Positions 7,909 through 17,178 of a stretch of 64,000 nucleotides of DNA are shown piece after piece; the stretch's first letter is position 1; every line of letters starts with the position of its first letter. The DNA is from Aliivibrio finisterrensis_A (GTDB lineage: Bacteria; Pseudomonadota; Gammaproteobacteria; Enterobacterales; Vibrionaceae). The stretch lies in the NCBI RefSeq assembly GCF_004167675.1, contig NZ_SEZQ01000007.1, one strand, 5' to 3'. The notes under the pieces are model-generated. The model saw only the letters and a list, made by a program, of their open reading frames with translations, ran no database searches and was not told the DNA's origin. The position numbers and the translations under genes were made by a program.

Positions 7909-8400
7909 TTAATGGTGGTGACCATCGTGTGAGCCAGCACTTGAGCCGCCATAAGCGCCCGGTTCTGGTTGGTATTTAGCTTGTTCTACTCTTACGTTTA
8001 ATCCTAAACGTTGCACCATGTCATCCAGTACGTGATCGTGTAGGTAACGGCACCAGCCCGCTTCAACTTGAAGAGGTACGTGACGGTTACCTAGGTGATA
8101 GCATGCTTTTGCTAGTAATAGTAAATCATCGCTGTAAACCGTTGATACCGTCTCTTCGGCTGCGGTGATCATCGCTTGAATACCATCATCGCTTTCTACA
8201 ATGTCGTGCTCTTTTAATACGGTACCGCGAGGTAAAAATAGGCCTGCATCAGAGCCATCACTTAAAGTGACTTTTAAACGACTTTTTGTACGCTCTAGCA
8301 TCGTTAGGCAAAGCGTAAGTTCTGTTGTGTCGTGTGAATGCGTTTCACCGTGATGATGATCGTCATGGTGGTGATGCGCGAGGTGAGTAAATTTAATCAT
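7909..8400 (-). CDS. ureE: urease nickel metallochaperone UreE, histidine-rich at both ends
   Basis: The protein has 163 residues. The conserved core (RLKVTLSDGSDAGLFLPRG, LAKACYHLGNRHVPLQ with the Ni-binding His, HDHVLDDM) is normal. The C-terminus carries the usual His tail (SHDGHHH). There is also a His/Asp-rich stretch at residues 9-24 (HHHHDDHHHGETHSHD) before the first domain, which most UreE proteins lack. UreE stores Ni2+ and hands it to UreG. A 71-bp gap separates it from ureC. Confidence 0.94.
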   Translation of the reverse strand: MIKFTHLAHHHHDDHHHGETHSHDTTELTLCLTMLERTKSRLKVTLSDGSDAGLFLPRGTVLKEHDIVESDDGIQAMITAAEETVSTVYSDDLLLLAKACYHLGNRHVPLQVEAGWCRYLHDHVLDDMVQRLGLNVRVEQAKYQPEPGAYGGSSAGSHDGHHH

Positions 8401-8471
8401 GATTATTCACTGTAAAAGGTGCTCCACTAGAACTAGGAAAACTGGCAGAGCAAGGTTGCTTGGTTAGTTAT

Positions 8472-10175
8472 TTAAAATAAGAAATAACGCTGCGCCATTG
8501 GTAACTCAGTTGCAGGTTCGCAAACAAGAGGGATGCCATCGGCTTTAACAATATAGGTCTGACTATCTAATTCGATGTTTGGCGTGTAACTGTTGTGTAT
8601 CATCGATTTTTTCGAGATATTACGGCACCCTTTCACTTCACCAATTTGGCTTTGTAAATTTAATTTCTCTGGGACGCCTGCGGCAATACCTGCTTGTGAC
8701 ATAAAGATCATCGATGTTTTATGCATAGCTTTGCCATAACATGCGAACATTGGACGATAATGCACGGGTTGAGGCGTTGGAATCGCGGCATTAATATCGC
8801 CCATTGGTGCATAAGCTACTAAGCCACTTTTAATAACAAGGGCAGGTTTTACACCAAAGAAAGCAGGGCTCCATACCACTAAATCGGCTAATTTCCCGAC
8901 TTCAACTGAACCTACCTCATGTGAAATACCATGGGCAATAGCTGGGTTTATAGTGTATTTAGCGACGTAACGTTTAATTCGCTCGTTGTCGCTATGTTCG
9001 TTATCACCTTCTAAAATGCCACGTTGAAGTTTCATTTTATTGGCACACTGCCAAGTACGAATGATCACTTCACCAACACGGCCCATCGCTTGTGAGTCTG
9101 ATGACATCACAGAGATTGCGCCCATGTCATGAAGAATATCTTCAGCGGCAATGGTTTCTCTACGAATACGAGATTCAGCAAAGGCAACGTCTTCAGGGAT
9201 TGATGGATCTAAGTGGTGGCATACCATCAACATATCCAAATGCTCATCAACGGTATTAATCGTATAAGGCATAGTTGGATTGGTTGATGCAGGTAAAATG
9301 TTAGGCTCACCGACAGATTTAATTACATCAGGTGCGTGACCACCGCCTGCGCCTTCGGTGTGAAATACGTGAATAACGCGATCGCCAATGGCTTTAACGG
9401 TTTCTTCGTAAAAACCACCTTCATTTAAGGTGTCAGAGTGGATAGCGATTTGAATATCCATCTCATCTGCCACATTAAGGCAGTTATGAATTGCGGCAGG
9501 AGTAGCGCCCCAATCTTCGTGGATTTTTAACCCGATAGCTCCGGCTTCAATTTGTTCACGTAGTGCTTCTGGTTTACTTACGCAGCCTTTACCAAATAGG
9601 CCAACGTTGATCGGTAAATCGTCCACCGCTTCTAGCATACGGTGCATATTCCAGATGCCCGGAGTTACGGTTGTTGCATTCGTTCCTGCAACTGGGCCTG
9701 TACCACCACCGATAAAGGTTGTTACGCCAGAGGTTAAGCCTTCTTCTGCTTGTTGAGGACAAATGAAGTGAATATGAGTATCAACACCACCAGCGGTAAT
9801 AATTTTACCTTCACCAGCAATGACTTCAGTGCCAGGGCCAATAACGACATCAACATTAGGCTGTACATCTGGGTTACCGGCTTTACCTATACCAAAGATA
9901 CGACCGTCTTTAATACCAATATCGGCTTTTACAATGCCCCAGTGATCGACAATTAATGCGTTGGTAATCACGGCATCAACACATTCACTGTTAACGACTT
10001 GGCTTTGACCCATACCATCACGGATCACTTTACCACCGCCGAATTTTACTTCTTCGCCATACGTAGTGAAGTCTTTTTCTACTTCTAAAAATAGCTCAGT
10101 ATCAGCCAAACGTAGGCGATCACCAGTGGTTGGGCCAAACATGTTGGCATAAGCAGTACGAGAAATACGAGCCAT
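8472..10175 (-). CDS. ureC: urease alpha (catalytic) subunit
   Basis: The protein has 567 residues, the standard length. It carries the dinuclear nickel site that hydrolyses urea to ammonia and carbamate. Residue numbers coincide with Klebsiella UreC: His134 and His136 (THIHF), carbamylated Lys217 and His219 (GLKIHEDWG), His246 (AIHSDT), His272 region (FHTEGAGGGH), flap CHH (VCHHLDPS) and the metal-binding Asp in MSSDSQAMG. The enzyme should therefore be active once metallated. The start ATG overlaps the ureB stop by 1 bp. Confidence 0.98.
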   Translation of the reverse strand: MARISRTAYANMFGPTTGDRLRLADTELFLEVEKDFTTYGEEVKFGGGKVIRDGMGQSQVVNSECVDAVITNALIVDHWGIVKADIGIKDGRIFGIGKAGNPDVQPNVDVVIGPGTEVIAGEGKIITAGGVDTHIHFICPQQAEEGLTSGVTTFIGGGTGPVAGTNATTVTPGIWNMHRMLEAVDDLPINVGLFGKGCVSKPEALREQIEAGAIGLKIHEDWGATPAAIHNCLNVADEMDIQIAIHSDTLNEGGFYEETVKAIGDRVIHVFHTEGAGGGHAPDVIKSVGEPNILPASTNPTMPYTINTVDEHLDMLMVCHHLDPSIPEDVAFAESRIRRETIAAEDILHDMGAISVMSSDSQAMGRVGEVIIRTWQCANKMKLQRGILEGDNEHSDNERIKRYVAKYTINPAIAHGISHEVGSVEVGKLADLVVWSPAFFGVKPALVIKSGLVAYAPMGDINAAIPTPQPVHYRPMFACYGKAMHKTSMIFMSQAGIAAGVPEKLNLQSQIGEVKGCRNISKKSMIHNSYTPNIELDSQTYIVKADGIPLVCEPATELPMAQRYFLF

Positions 10176-10537
10176 TAGTTTGCCTCTTTGTCGTCAGTTA
10201 ATGTTGTGGTGTTTATCATGTCATCGACATTGCCCATCACCGCGCCTTGAAAACCGTAAATTTCACGTTTACCTGAAAATTCAACCAGTTCAATAGTTCG
10301 ACGTTGACCCGGTTCAAAACGGATCGCCATGCCCGCGGGGATATTTAAACGAAAACCTTTGGTTGGTTCACGGTCAAACTTCAGTGCTTCATTGACTTCA
10401 TAAAAATGGTAATGAGAGCCGACTTGAATAGGGCGATCACCATAATTAGCGACCGATAATTGGTGTGTTTTACGGCCTACGTTTAATTCGATTTGACCAA
10501 GTTCGTCATTAACTCTTAATTCACCAGGGATCATCAT
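10175..10537 (-). CDS. ureB: urease beta subunit
   Basis: The protein has 120 residues, with the beta-subunit signature IPGEL at the N-terminus, VGSHYHFYEVN in the middle, and RLNIPAGMAIRFEPGQ toward the C-terminus. The C-terminal ~20 residues (DDMINTTTLTDDKEAN) are a variable tail. It is separate from ureA, as in most proteobacteria and unlike Helicobacter, where the two are fused. Two adjacent ATGs exist; the second (MIPGEL) matches homologues better. Confidence 0.96.
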   Translation of the reverse strand: MMIPGELRVNDELGQIELNVGRKTHQLSVANYGDRPIQVGSHYHFYEVNEALKFDREPTKGFRLNIPAGMAIRFEPGQRRTIELVEFSGKREIYGFQGAVMGNVDDMINTTTLTDDKEAN

Positions 10538-10544
10538 TAGTTCC

Positions 10545-10847
10545 TTAAACGATAGGATCGTGAATCGACACTAATTTGGTGCCGTCAGGGAAGGTACATT
10601 CAACCTGAACATCTGGGATCATTTCAGGAATACCTTCCATTACATCATCAGCAGTTAAAATTGTGCGACCGTAGTTCATGAGATCTGCCACTGTTCGTCC
10701 ATCACGAGCACCTTCCATTATTTCAAAACAGATTAAGGCGATAGCTTCTGGGTAATTCAGTTTTAAGCCACGGGCTTTGCGTCTTTCCGCTATCATGCCT
10801 GCCGATGCAAGCAGCAGTTTGTCTTTTTCTCTTGGTGTTAATTCCAT
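10545..10847 (-). CDS. ureA: urease gamma subunit
   Basis: The protein has 100 residues, the exact family length. MELTPREKDKLLL, the RKARGLKLNYPEA segment, GRTVADLM and VQVECTFPDGTKLVS with the final IHDPI are all typical. It forms the (alpha-beta-gamma)3 urease with UreB and UreC. It starts 15 bp after the ureD stop, and 7 bp separate it from ureB. Confidence 0.97.
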   Translation of the reverse strand: MELTPREKDKLLLASAGMIAERRKARGLKLNYPEAIALICFEIMEGARDGRTVADLMNYGRTILTADDVMEGIPEMIPDVQVECTFPDGTKLVSIHDPIV

Positions 10848-10862
10848 TGCGATTCCAACTTA

Positions 10863-11726
10863 TTATGTAGCCCAGATGCGTGGGACTTCGGGTAATGTTC
10901 CTAACCAGTGTTGGCGAGTGTGTTGCCATAAAGTGCTGAAACACGCCATCATGGGTTCTGTTTGGTAACCTAAATAGCGGATAACCAATAAGCCATCAAT
11001 TTGAGTAATTCCACAAATAGGATCGCTATTGCCAAATAACCCAGTTTGTTCATGGAAATGTTCATCTATCAGTATTCTTAACTTGTCTTCTAATCCCTCA
11101 GAAGCGGGGTAAATAAAGAGATTGCCAAGCATTGGGTAATCTCGCATTCCTGCGGCATGTTTTGTTTCATCGAGAGAGTCGATATACATGGATTCTGACA
11201 GAATTAATTTGTCATCAATTTTAATATTAGTACGGCCTGTCACCATGCCATTTTCAAAAATCTCATTGAGGACAGGGCGACCAAAACAGTTCATTTCCCA
11301 GCCAATAAAGTGAGCGTTTTTATGCAGGGTTATTTGTGTATTCAAGTGCGCTTGGCTATTAGGAAAAAAGATATTTTCTTGGGGAAGCCACTCTAAGAAG
11401 CCAGTATCATCCACATTTAAGCGCTGTGTTTGAGTTGATGTTGCACCTGAGCTTCGATAAAACTTAGTCGCTCCGGGTGTGGTAATTAATGAATGTGCTT
11501 CTGGGGCGACATGAATATTAATATTGAGTTGATCACCACCGACTACGCCACCTGGAGGGTGAAGTAGATAAGTATGAGCTATCCCAACTTCTGGATAAAA
11601 AGGGCGCTGCACCATTAATGGGCCAACTTGTTCACGATGAACGAGTTTGGTATTTGAGCCTCTTTTTTCATAGAAAAGGGATATATCTGCTAACCAACCA
11701 GAGGGTGATGTATTTATTTCAGACAT
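10863..11726 (-). CDS. ureD: urease accessory protein UreD (UreH)
   Basis: The protein has 287 residues. UreD is the first accessory factor to bind apo-urease and carries the tunnel for Ni2+ from UreG. Family motifs include GPLMVQRPFYPE, LLHPPGGVVGGDQL, TPGATKFYRS and LEWLPQENIFFPNS, all in the expected order. It heads the canonical ureDABCEFG operon; no ureR- or nikR-like regulator gene is in the window. Confidence 0.94.
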   Translation of the reverse strand: MSEINTSPSGWLADISLFYEKRGSNTKLVHREQVGPLMVQRPFYPEVGIAHTYLLHPPGGVVGGDQLNINIHVAPEAHSLITTPGATKFYRSSGATSTQTQRLNVDDTGFLEWLPQENIFFPNSQAHLNTQITLHKNAHFIGWEMNCFGRPVLNEIFENGMVTGRTNIKIDDKLILSESMYIDSLDETKHAAGMRDYPMLGNLFIYPASEGLEDKLRILIDEHFHEQTGLFGNSDPICGITQIDGLLVIRYLGYQTEPMMACFSTLWQHTRQHWLGTLPEVPRIWAT

Positions 11727-12094
11727 AATTGGTCCTGCCGATATGGCATATTTTCTTTAAAAGAAATAATGAAAACAAATAGCAAAATACTCCAGTTTAA
11801 AAACTAGAGAAGTAAGTATTCTAAATAAATTGTAAGAGCCTAAATCGCGGCAGTGTTGAGTTAAGTACTCATATTTACAGTAAAGGTAATCTAGTTTGAG
11901 TGAACATGAATATGAAAAATAGATTAACTTTAGATAAGGTTTTTGAACGCTTTATGATCTGGATATTAATCCTATATTTTAAACTTGGCAACAGAAATAT
12001 AGTGAAAAAAGAGAACTTTTTTAGGTCTTTAAATTTGTTAAATATAAGTAGAAAATTTATTCTAAAATTTAGTCAATATCTTTGAATAAAATTT
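11727..12094. other. nikE-ureD intergenic region (urease promoter region)
   Basis: This 368-bp AT-rich spacer holds no convincing gene. The minus strand must carry the ureD promoter, but no clear -35/-10 pair stands out. An imperfect dyad around 11788-11822 (AATACT..AGTTT-AA-AAACT..AGTATT-like) is the only noticeable symmetry. No E. coli-type NikR operator (GTATGA-N16-TCATAC) was found. Confidence 0.5.
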
Positions 12095-12682
12095 CTATTT
12101 TAAGGTAATTACTTTTTCACAAATGGAGTTAAGTAAGCTCTTTTCATGTGAAATAATTAAAAGCCCAATATTTTTTTCTTTACTTAGTTTAAGTAATTGT
12201 GTCCAAATTGATTGCTGAGTTATCGGGTCGAGTTGAGCGGTTATCTCATCACACAATAAATATTGAGTGGTAGGCAATAATGCTCGTAGCAGTGCGATAC
12301 GTTGAAGTTGTCCGCCAGACAACTCTTTTGGGTAGCGAGACAGCCATTCCTTTTCAATACTAAAACTCTTTAAATGGGAGTCAAAATCGACTTGGCGAAA
12401 GCTTTCTTTTAGTGATTTTAATAATGTCCATTTTGGATTAAATGAAAGCTCTGGATGTTGCCCGACCCACTGTACGGGATTGGCTTTATGTTTATCGTAA
12501 GCGGGTGTTACTACGATGCCAGAAGTTGGTATTAGAAAACCAGAAAGTAACATCGCAACGGTTGATTTACCTGAACCGCTAACCCCATTTAAACCAAGAA
12601 TCCCCCCCTGTGCTAAACGGATATCAGGTAAGGGCAGCAATTTTGTTTGATAACGAACGGTCGCGTTAGTTAAATAAATCAT
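12095..12682 (-). CDS. nikE: ABC importer ATPase, nickel/peptide type (NikE-like)
   Basis: The protein has 195 residues from the ATG at 12682, one base after the nikD stop; the longer in-frame start lies inside nikD and is unlikely. The Walker A motif GVSGSGKST, the Q-loop region, the signature LSGGQLQRIALLRAL, Walker B LLCDEITAQLD and the H-switch (ISHEKS) are all complete. At under 200 residues it is short: it lacks the C-terminal oligopeptide-binding extension with cysteines found in DppF/OppF. It pairs with nikD to power the NikBC channel. Nickel as substrate is inferred from the adjoining urease operon. Confidence 0.72.
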   Translation of the reverse strand: MIYLTNATVRYQTKLLPLPDIRLAQGGILGLNGVSGSGKSTVAMLLSGFLIPTSGIVVTPAYDKHKANPVQWVGQHPELSFNPKWTLLKSLKESFRQVDFDSHLKSFSIEKEWLSRYPKELSGGQLQRIALLRALLPTTQYLLCDEITAQLDPITQQSIWTQLLKLSKEKNIGLLIISHEKSLLNSICEKVITLK

Positions 12683-12683
12683 A

Positions 12684-13439
12684 CTAATTCCAGTTTTTAG
12701 GTAATGCTTGCCACAAGGCTTGGCTGTATGAGCCACTCTTTCCTTGAGTGATTTTTTTAGGTGTCGTGTATTCAATAGAAGATAAACTTTTTTGATTATC
12801 TACTCCCTGCAATATCAATATATGGTCAGCTATATCAAGTACATATTTGATATCGTGACTGACAATAATGACGGTCTTTCTTTTTTTATGAGCCAATTGT
12901 TTGTAGTGTTGAAATAATGCTTCTGCGAATTCATCATTAACACCACAGCTTGGTTCATCAGCAATAATAATGTCAGGGTTTTGAATGAAAGCGAGAGCTG
13001 ATAGGGCTCGTTTAGCCATACCTCCTGATAATTGATGAGGATATAAATTAGCAACTGAAGCAGGTAGTTGAGCTAAAGTCAGAGCATTATTAACAAGGTT
13101 TTTGTCAGCGCGTTGATACCATTTTTTTCTAGGGCTGAATTGAATTAATTGAGAACCGATTTTTGCTGTTGGGTTTAACGCATTAATACTTTGTGGAACC
13201 AATGAAATACGAGTGCTCGGAGGCATTAAAATATTCCCCTTTAGCGTAAAATCAGCAGAAAGTGAGTTCATAATGGCATTAATTAATGCGCTTTTTCCGC
13301 TGCCGCTAGTCCCGATAATAGCTAACACTTCGCCTTCATTAATTGATAATGAAAGATCTGTAATGAGAGATTTAGCGTGGTTGTTTTGCTTGATATCCAA
13401 TGCTGTAATATCGATCATCGTTGTCTTTTTATTTTTCAT
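12684..13439 (-). CDS. nikD: ABC importer ATPase, nickel/peptide type (NikD-like)
   Basis: The protein has 251 residues. It carries Walker A GTSGSGKSALI, signature LSGGMAKRAL, Walker B DIIIADEPSCGV and H-loop SHDIKYV. The signature is followed by MAKR rather than the usual MRQR, a mild divergence also seen in NikD proteins. It overlaps the nikC stop by 11 bp and is followed by nikE after one base, so the five genes are one transcription unit. Confidence 0.72.
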   Translation of the reverse strand: MKNKKTTMIDITALDIKQNNHAKSLITDLSLSINEGEVLAIIGTSGSGKSALINAIMNSLSADFTLKGNILMPPSTRISLVPQSINALNPTAKIGSQLIQFSPRKKWYQRADKNLVNNALTLAQLPASVANLYPHQLSGGMAKRALSALAFIQNPDIIIADEPSCGVNDEFAEALFQHYKQLAHKKRKTVIIVSHDIKYVLDIADHILILQGVDNQKSLSSIEYTTPKKITQGKSGSYSQALWQALPKNWN

Positions 13440-14193
13440 AACTTTTACTGATAGACATGAGTAGTAATAAGCTAATAATTAAAATTATGCCTGGGAACAG
13501 AGCAAGCCACCACTGACCACTGAGCAAATATTGGCTGGATTCGGAGAGCATTCCGCCCATCGAAGGCGTAGACGGTTCAATCCCAAAGCCTAAAAATGTT
13601 AACCCTGCACCATGAACTAAAGCTTGAGGGTATAGAACAAGGATCCCTGTTAGCATTTGAGGCAGTACATGAGGCGTTAAGTGCGTTTGATAGGCATGCA
13701 GTTTTGAATGCCCAAAAGCTAATGAGTGCAACACATAAGGCTTTTGTCGTAATTGCTCAATTTCAATTTTTAGTAAACGGGTTAATTTTGGCCAATGGCT
13801 GAAAGTAATTGCAATAACAAGCCCTTCAAATCCACCGCCAACTAATACAGATAAAACAATCATAACTAATAGGTGTGGCAAAGCACTCCAAACGTCGGTC
13901 AAAGTATCAATGACATAACTGAGCTTGGCATTAATGTTTCCTATTAGCGCTAAACAGAGCGACAGTAATGCACAACTTAAAGATGCAAGTCCTCCCATCG
14001 CAAGACTAAATAATAATGCTTTAAGGGTTCGACTGAAAACATCTCTGCCTAACCAATCTGTACCAAACCAATAATTAAAATTTGGCGCGAGATTCTTATT
14101 GAATAAATCAATCGTTTCTCCGTTATTTTGCCAAGTAATCGAAGTCATTAATAAAAGGCAAAACAAGGTTAAAGAAAGATGCTTATTAAGCAT
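13429..14193 (-). CDS. nikC: ABC importer permease, nickel/peptide type (NikC-like)
   Basis: The protein has 254 residues. One N-terminal helix and about five more form a BPD_transp_1 permease. Family features seen are FGTDWLGRDVFSRTL near residue 45 and the EAA-loop-like segment around YVLHSLAFGHSKLHAYQTHL. GLTFLGFGIEPSTPSMGGML near the C-terminus is typical of DppC/NikC. It lies 18 bp downstream of nikB. Confidence 0.72.
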   Translation of the reverse strand: MLNKHLSLTLFCLLLMTSITWQNNGETIDLFNKNLAPNFNYWFGTDWLGRDVFSRTLKALLFSLAMGGLASLSCALLSLCLALIGNINAKLSYVIDTLTDVWSALPHLLVMIVLSVLVGGGFEGLVIAITFSHWPKLTRLLKIEIEQLRQKPYVLHSLAFGHSKLHAYQTHLTPHVLPQMLTGILVLYPQALVHGAGLTFLGFGIEPSTPSMGGMLSESSQYLLSGQWWLALFPGIILIISLLLLMSISKSYEK

Positions 14194-14211
14194 TATATAT
14201 GGCCTTTAAAA

Positions 14212-15207
14212 TTAAAATGACGAAGATAAAGAGAGTCGCTTACTCAGTAGTGAAGCGGAAGCATTACCAATAAATACAAAAATAGCACAGCAGAAAGTGA
14301 TCCCTAAAAGTAGAGGCGTATCGCCACTTAACCCAGACTTTACTAAGGTTTGCCCAATACCAGGGAAGTTAAATACCGTCTCAATAATGACTGAACCGCT
14401 GAGTAACTCAGAGAAGCCAGCCAATTGAATAACAAGTGCAGGAACCATTGTGTTTCTTAGTAAGTGATATCGAACGATTGAGAGTGTTGACTGACCATGC
14501 AGGCGAGCATAGTGAACATGCTGACTACTATTTACTTCCATCACTTTTTCTTTTGTATGCAAAATGATTGGAGCGATTAAACTGAAACATAGAGTGATTA
14601 AAGGCAATACGAAATAAGGTGCTTTTTCATTAAAGGATAATGTTTCAGGTGCTACTCCAAGAGGAGAAATACCTCCGACTGGAAACCACATTAACTTAAT
14701 CGCAAAAATAGCAATCAGCATTAACCCAATCCAAAAGCTAGGAAGCGCGTTCATTATTAATGCCAGTTGAGTAATGAATGTGCTCACTTTTCTGGTTGGA
14801 AATAGGCCAAGCAGCAACCCAATCCCATAACCCAGAACAAGTGATGTGGCACTCGCGCCACACATTAGGATTAAGGAATATTTACTGCGTTGCCAAATGA
14901 TGTTACTGACGGGTTCCTGATAATGGTTGGAATAACCTAAATCACCAGATAATAGAGCTTGGACAAAGAGGATTATGCGCTCTATCGCACTTTGGTTTAA
15001 TCCTAATTGCTCCGTCAGTAGATCTTTTCTATCCCCAAAAACCGCTAATGCATTACCATCAAAATAGGCACTGATCGGATCAATCGGTGATAACGTCAAT
15101 AACAGCGTTATTAGGATTAAAGCCAAACAGAGTTGCACAATAAGACGTGCAAGATTAATGCATAATTTATTTGAGTAACTTGTGGTTACTGACATTGCCA
15201 GCGCCAT
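14212..15207 (-). CDS. nikB: ABC importer permease, nickel/peptide type (NikB-like)
   Basis: The protein has 331 residues and about six membrane helices of the DppB/NikB type. Recognisable parts are LTLSPIDPISAYF after the first helix, the EQLGLNQSAIERI segment, ALPSFWIGLMLI, and the C-terminal VIETVFNFPGIGQTLVKSG. Its 5' end overlaps nikA by 22 bp, or by 10 bp if the second ATG at 15195 is used. Confidence 0.72.
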   Translation of the reverse strand: MALAMSVTTSYSNKLCINLARLIVQLCLALILITLLLTLSPIDPISAYFDGNALAVFGDRKDLLTEQLGLNQSAIERIILFVQALLSGDLGYSNHYQEPVSNIIWQRSKYSLILMCGASATSLVLGYGIGLLLGLFPTRKVSTFITQLALIMNALPSFWIGLMLIAIFAIKLMWFPVGGISPLGVAPETLSFNEKAPYFVLPLITLCFSLIAPIILHTKEKVMEVNSSQHVHYARLHGQSTLSIVRYHLLRNTMVPALVIQLAGFSELLSGSVIIETVFNFPGIGQTLVKSGLSGDTPLLLGITFCCAIFVFIGNASASLLSKRLSLSSSF

Positions 15208-16802
15208 TCTTCAATGTTTGCGGTTAATGGCCAACCATGATCATGAGGCTCTGTAATTGGGGTGCCAAGGTTTAAGCAGGCATTTGCCATATAAAGATGT
15301 TTAATATTCACTAACCATGTCCATGGACGATCGTGCTGAATTTGTTGTTGAGCTTCTTGCCAAAAAGGGATGGATGCTTGCCAAGAAGAGGCTTTGAGTG
15401 CGTTATCTATCGCAGTGTCTACTTTTGTATTTTTATAGCCACCAGAGTTATAAAAATCAGTGTGTGCGTAGCGTGAATGATAGACATAAGTGACCTCACT
15501 CGCTGAGTGGCTACCAAACCCCATTAATACAGGCGTGGTGGTCATTTGCAGTGCGATGGCATTCCACTCAAGGCCTTTGATATCAACATTGATCCCAACT
15601 TGTGCTGCCATTGAGCGAATAGCAAGGGCAAGTTGTTCTCTTACACTATCTCCCGATTTATAGAGCAACGTAAAAGAAGCTTCATGGCCTTGTTTATCAA
15701 TAACACCATTTCTATTGCTGTCTACCCATCCGGCTTTTTTTAGCAATGCGTTCGCACGTGTAAGGCTGGTTTTTTTCACTGTGATATTTTGAGTATCTAA
15801 CCCCCAAGGCATATTGTCTGCAATTGAATATGCCGGTGTCGCATAGCCATCAAGTAACTTATCGACGATCAATTGTTTGTCTATTAGGTAATCAAATACT
15901 TCTCGTATTACAGGATCGGCACTTACATATGTGGCGTTTTTATTTTGCTGGTAAGTCATAGGCCAGACAATACCACGGTTATCTAAGGTTGGAACTGACC
16001 ACAATTTATAGCCTGTAATAGACTGATTAGCATAGCGTTGTGGTATGACACTTAAATTGAGTTGGTGCATTTTTAATTGTATAAAACGAGATTCTTCACT
16101 ACCAAAGACGGCGATTAATTTTGGGAATGCGGGTTTCTTACCATAATAAAATGGATTTAAACTCATGCTGACGTATTGGTTTTTAACCCATTGATTTAAT
16201 ACATAAGGGCCAGATCCAATAGGGTTTTCACCATAAGCGTGTTTATTCTTACTTGTTTTCTGATACAGATGTTTAGGCACGATACCGATGGACGATAAAC
16301 GGTCTAAGAAAGTGATATCGCAATCAATAAGATGGAAGGCAACAGAGTTAGGCGTTAATGGCTCTGCCATCTTCAGTATGCTTAAATCGTGTGAACTGCC
16401 TTGCTGTAAAATTTGATTGTAGGTAAACGCGACATCTTCCGCTGTCAATGGTGTGCCATCACTGAATTTTACATCGTCTCTTAAGCTGATAATCCAAGTC
16501 AGTTTATTATTAGTTAAGCGCCATTTTGTAGCTAGGTCACCAACAAAATTTAATTCTTTATCTCTTTTTAATAAGGTTGATTGGAAAAGAGGATTGCCAT
16601 ATTTACCCCAACCTTTGATCGGATCAAATCCAGTGGTTGGTTCACTTCCAAGGGCGACTTTTAGTATGCTTGGTTTTTCATTTAGATGCGCAGATGCTTG
16701 TGAAATGAACGAGCTCACAATGAATAGAGATAATGTAAATAAGAAACGAAAAGATATTAATGGTAATTTTTGTCTATTTAAAATTTTAAATAATATATTC
16801 AC
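15186..16802 (-). CDS. nikA: periplasmic solute-binding protein of nickel/peptide ABC importer (NikA/NikZ-like)
   Basis: The protein has 538 residues if translation starts at the GTG at 16802. That start gives a clean Sec signal (MNILFKILNRQ, a hydrophobic LFTLSLFIVSSF core, cleavage after SQASA) and has GGAA 7 bases upstream. An in-frame ATG at 16886 would add 28 residues that do not look like a signal peptide. It belongs to SBP family 5. The motif EPTTGFDPIKGWGKYG followed by PLFQSTLLKRD resembles nickel-type binding proteins (NikZ/CntA group) more than DppA. It has no lipobox. It is the first gene of the nik block, 3.5 kb upstream of ureD on the same strand. Confidence 0.68.
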   Translation of the reverse strand: MNILFKILNRQKLPLISFRFLFTLSLFIVSSFISQASAHLNEKPSILKVALGSEPTTGFDPIKGWGKYGNPLFQSTLLKRDKELNFVGDLATKWRLTNNKLTWIISLRDDVKFSDGTPLTAEDVAFTYNQILQQGSSHDLSILKMAEPLTPNSVAFHLIDCDITFLDRLSSIGIVPKHLYQKTSKNKHAYGENPIGSGPYVLNQWVKNQYVSMSLNPFYYGKKPAFPKLIAVFGSEESRFIQLKMHQLNLSVIPQRYANQSITGYKLWSVPTLDNRGIVWPMTYQQNKNATYVSADPVIREVFDYLIDKQLIVDKLLDGYATPAYSIADNMPWGLDTQNITVKKTSLTRANALLKKAGWVDSNRNGVIDKQGHEASFTLLYKSGDSVREQLALAIRSMAAQVGINVDIKGLEWNAIALQMTTTPVLMGFGSHSASEVTYVYHSRYAHTDFYNSGGYKNTKVDTAIDNALKASSWQASIPFWQEAQQQIQHDRPWTWLVNIKHLYMANACLNLGTPITEPHDHGWPLTANIEEWRWQCQ

Positions 16803-17128
16803 AACTTGTTTCCAATATAAAGGAAGTGAGCACTGGTAAATAAGAAGACGATAGCACTTTATTTTACGCAGCATTAAACACCTCAATGATGAGGCAAAAA
16901 ATACGAAACAAAATGTATAGACTTAACGGGTAAGCTAAATTAAATCGGATCTGATGAACTTAAAAATAGATAGATAAAGCACATCGAGGTAGAACTACAA
17001 GATATATAAAATCACAAAGCCGTAGAATAACGGTAATAAAAGGGAGCGATTTTGTTGAGGGGAATTCTATCAGTAGTCGAAAAGTTAGCAAGCAATAAAT
17101 AAGTGAAAATTATATTTTTATAGATATA
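16803..17128. other. nikA upstream region and proS downstream spacer
   Basis: This AT-rich stretch holds a minus-strand TATACA (16915-16920) that could be the nikA -10. A short CCTCA-N4-TGAGG inverted repeat lies at about 16872-16885, between that box and the GTG start. No further gene was seen. Confidence 0.4.
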
Positions 17129-17157
17129 AATAAGCCAAGTCAGTGACTTGGCTTATT
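17129..17157 (-). terminator. proS terminator
   Basis: A 14-bp stem with a 1-nt centre (AATAAGCCAAGTCA / TGACTTGGCTTATT) begins 22 bp past the proS stop. On the minus strand it is followed by a T-rich run. Confidence 0.8.
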
Positions 17158-17178
17158 ATTTATTAAGGGTGACTGAAA

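Noticed and set aside
11900..12085. 61-codon plus-strand frame in the nikE-ureD spacer
   Set aside because: Very AT-rich, low-complexity product, only a weak GAGTG upstream, no recognised family. It is most likely chance, though conservation was not tested.
12683..12775. Longer start for nikE
   Set aside because: The extra 31 residues overlap nikD in another frame and are not Walker-domain sequence; the ATG one base after nikD is preferred.
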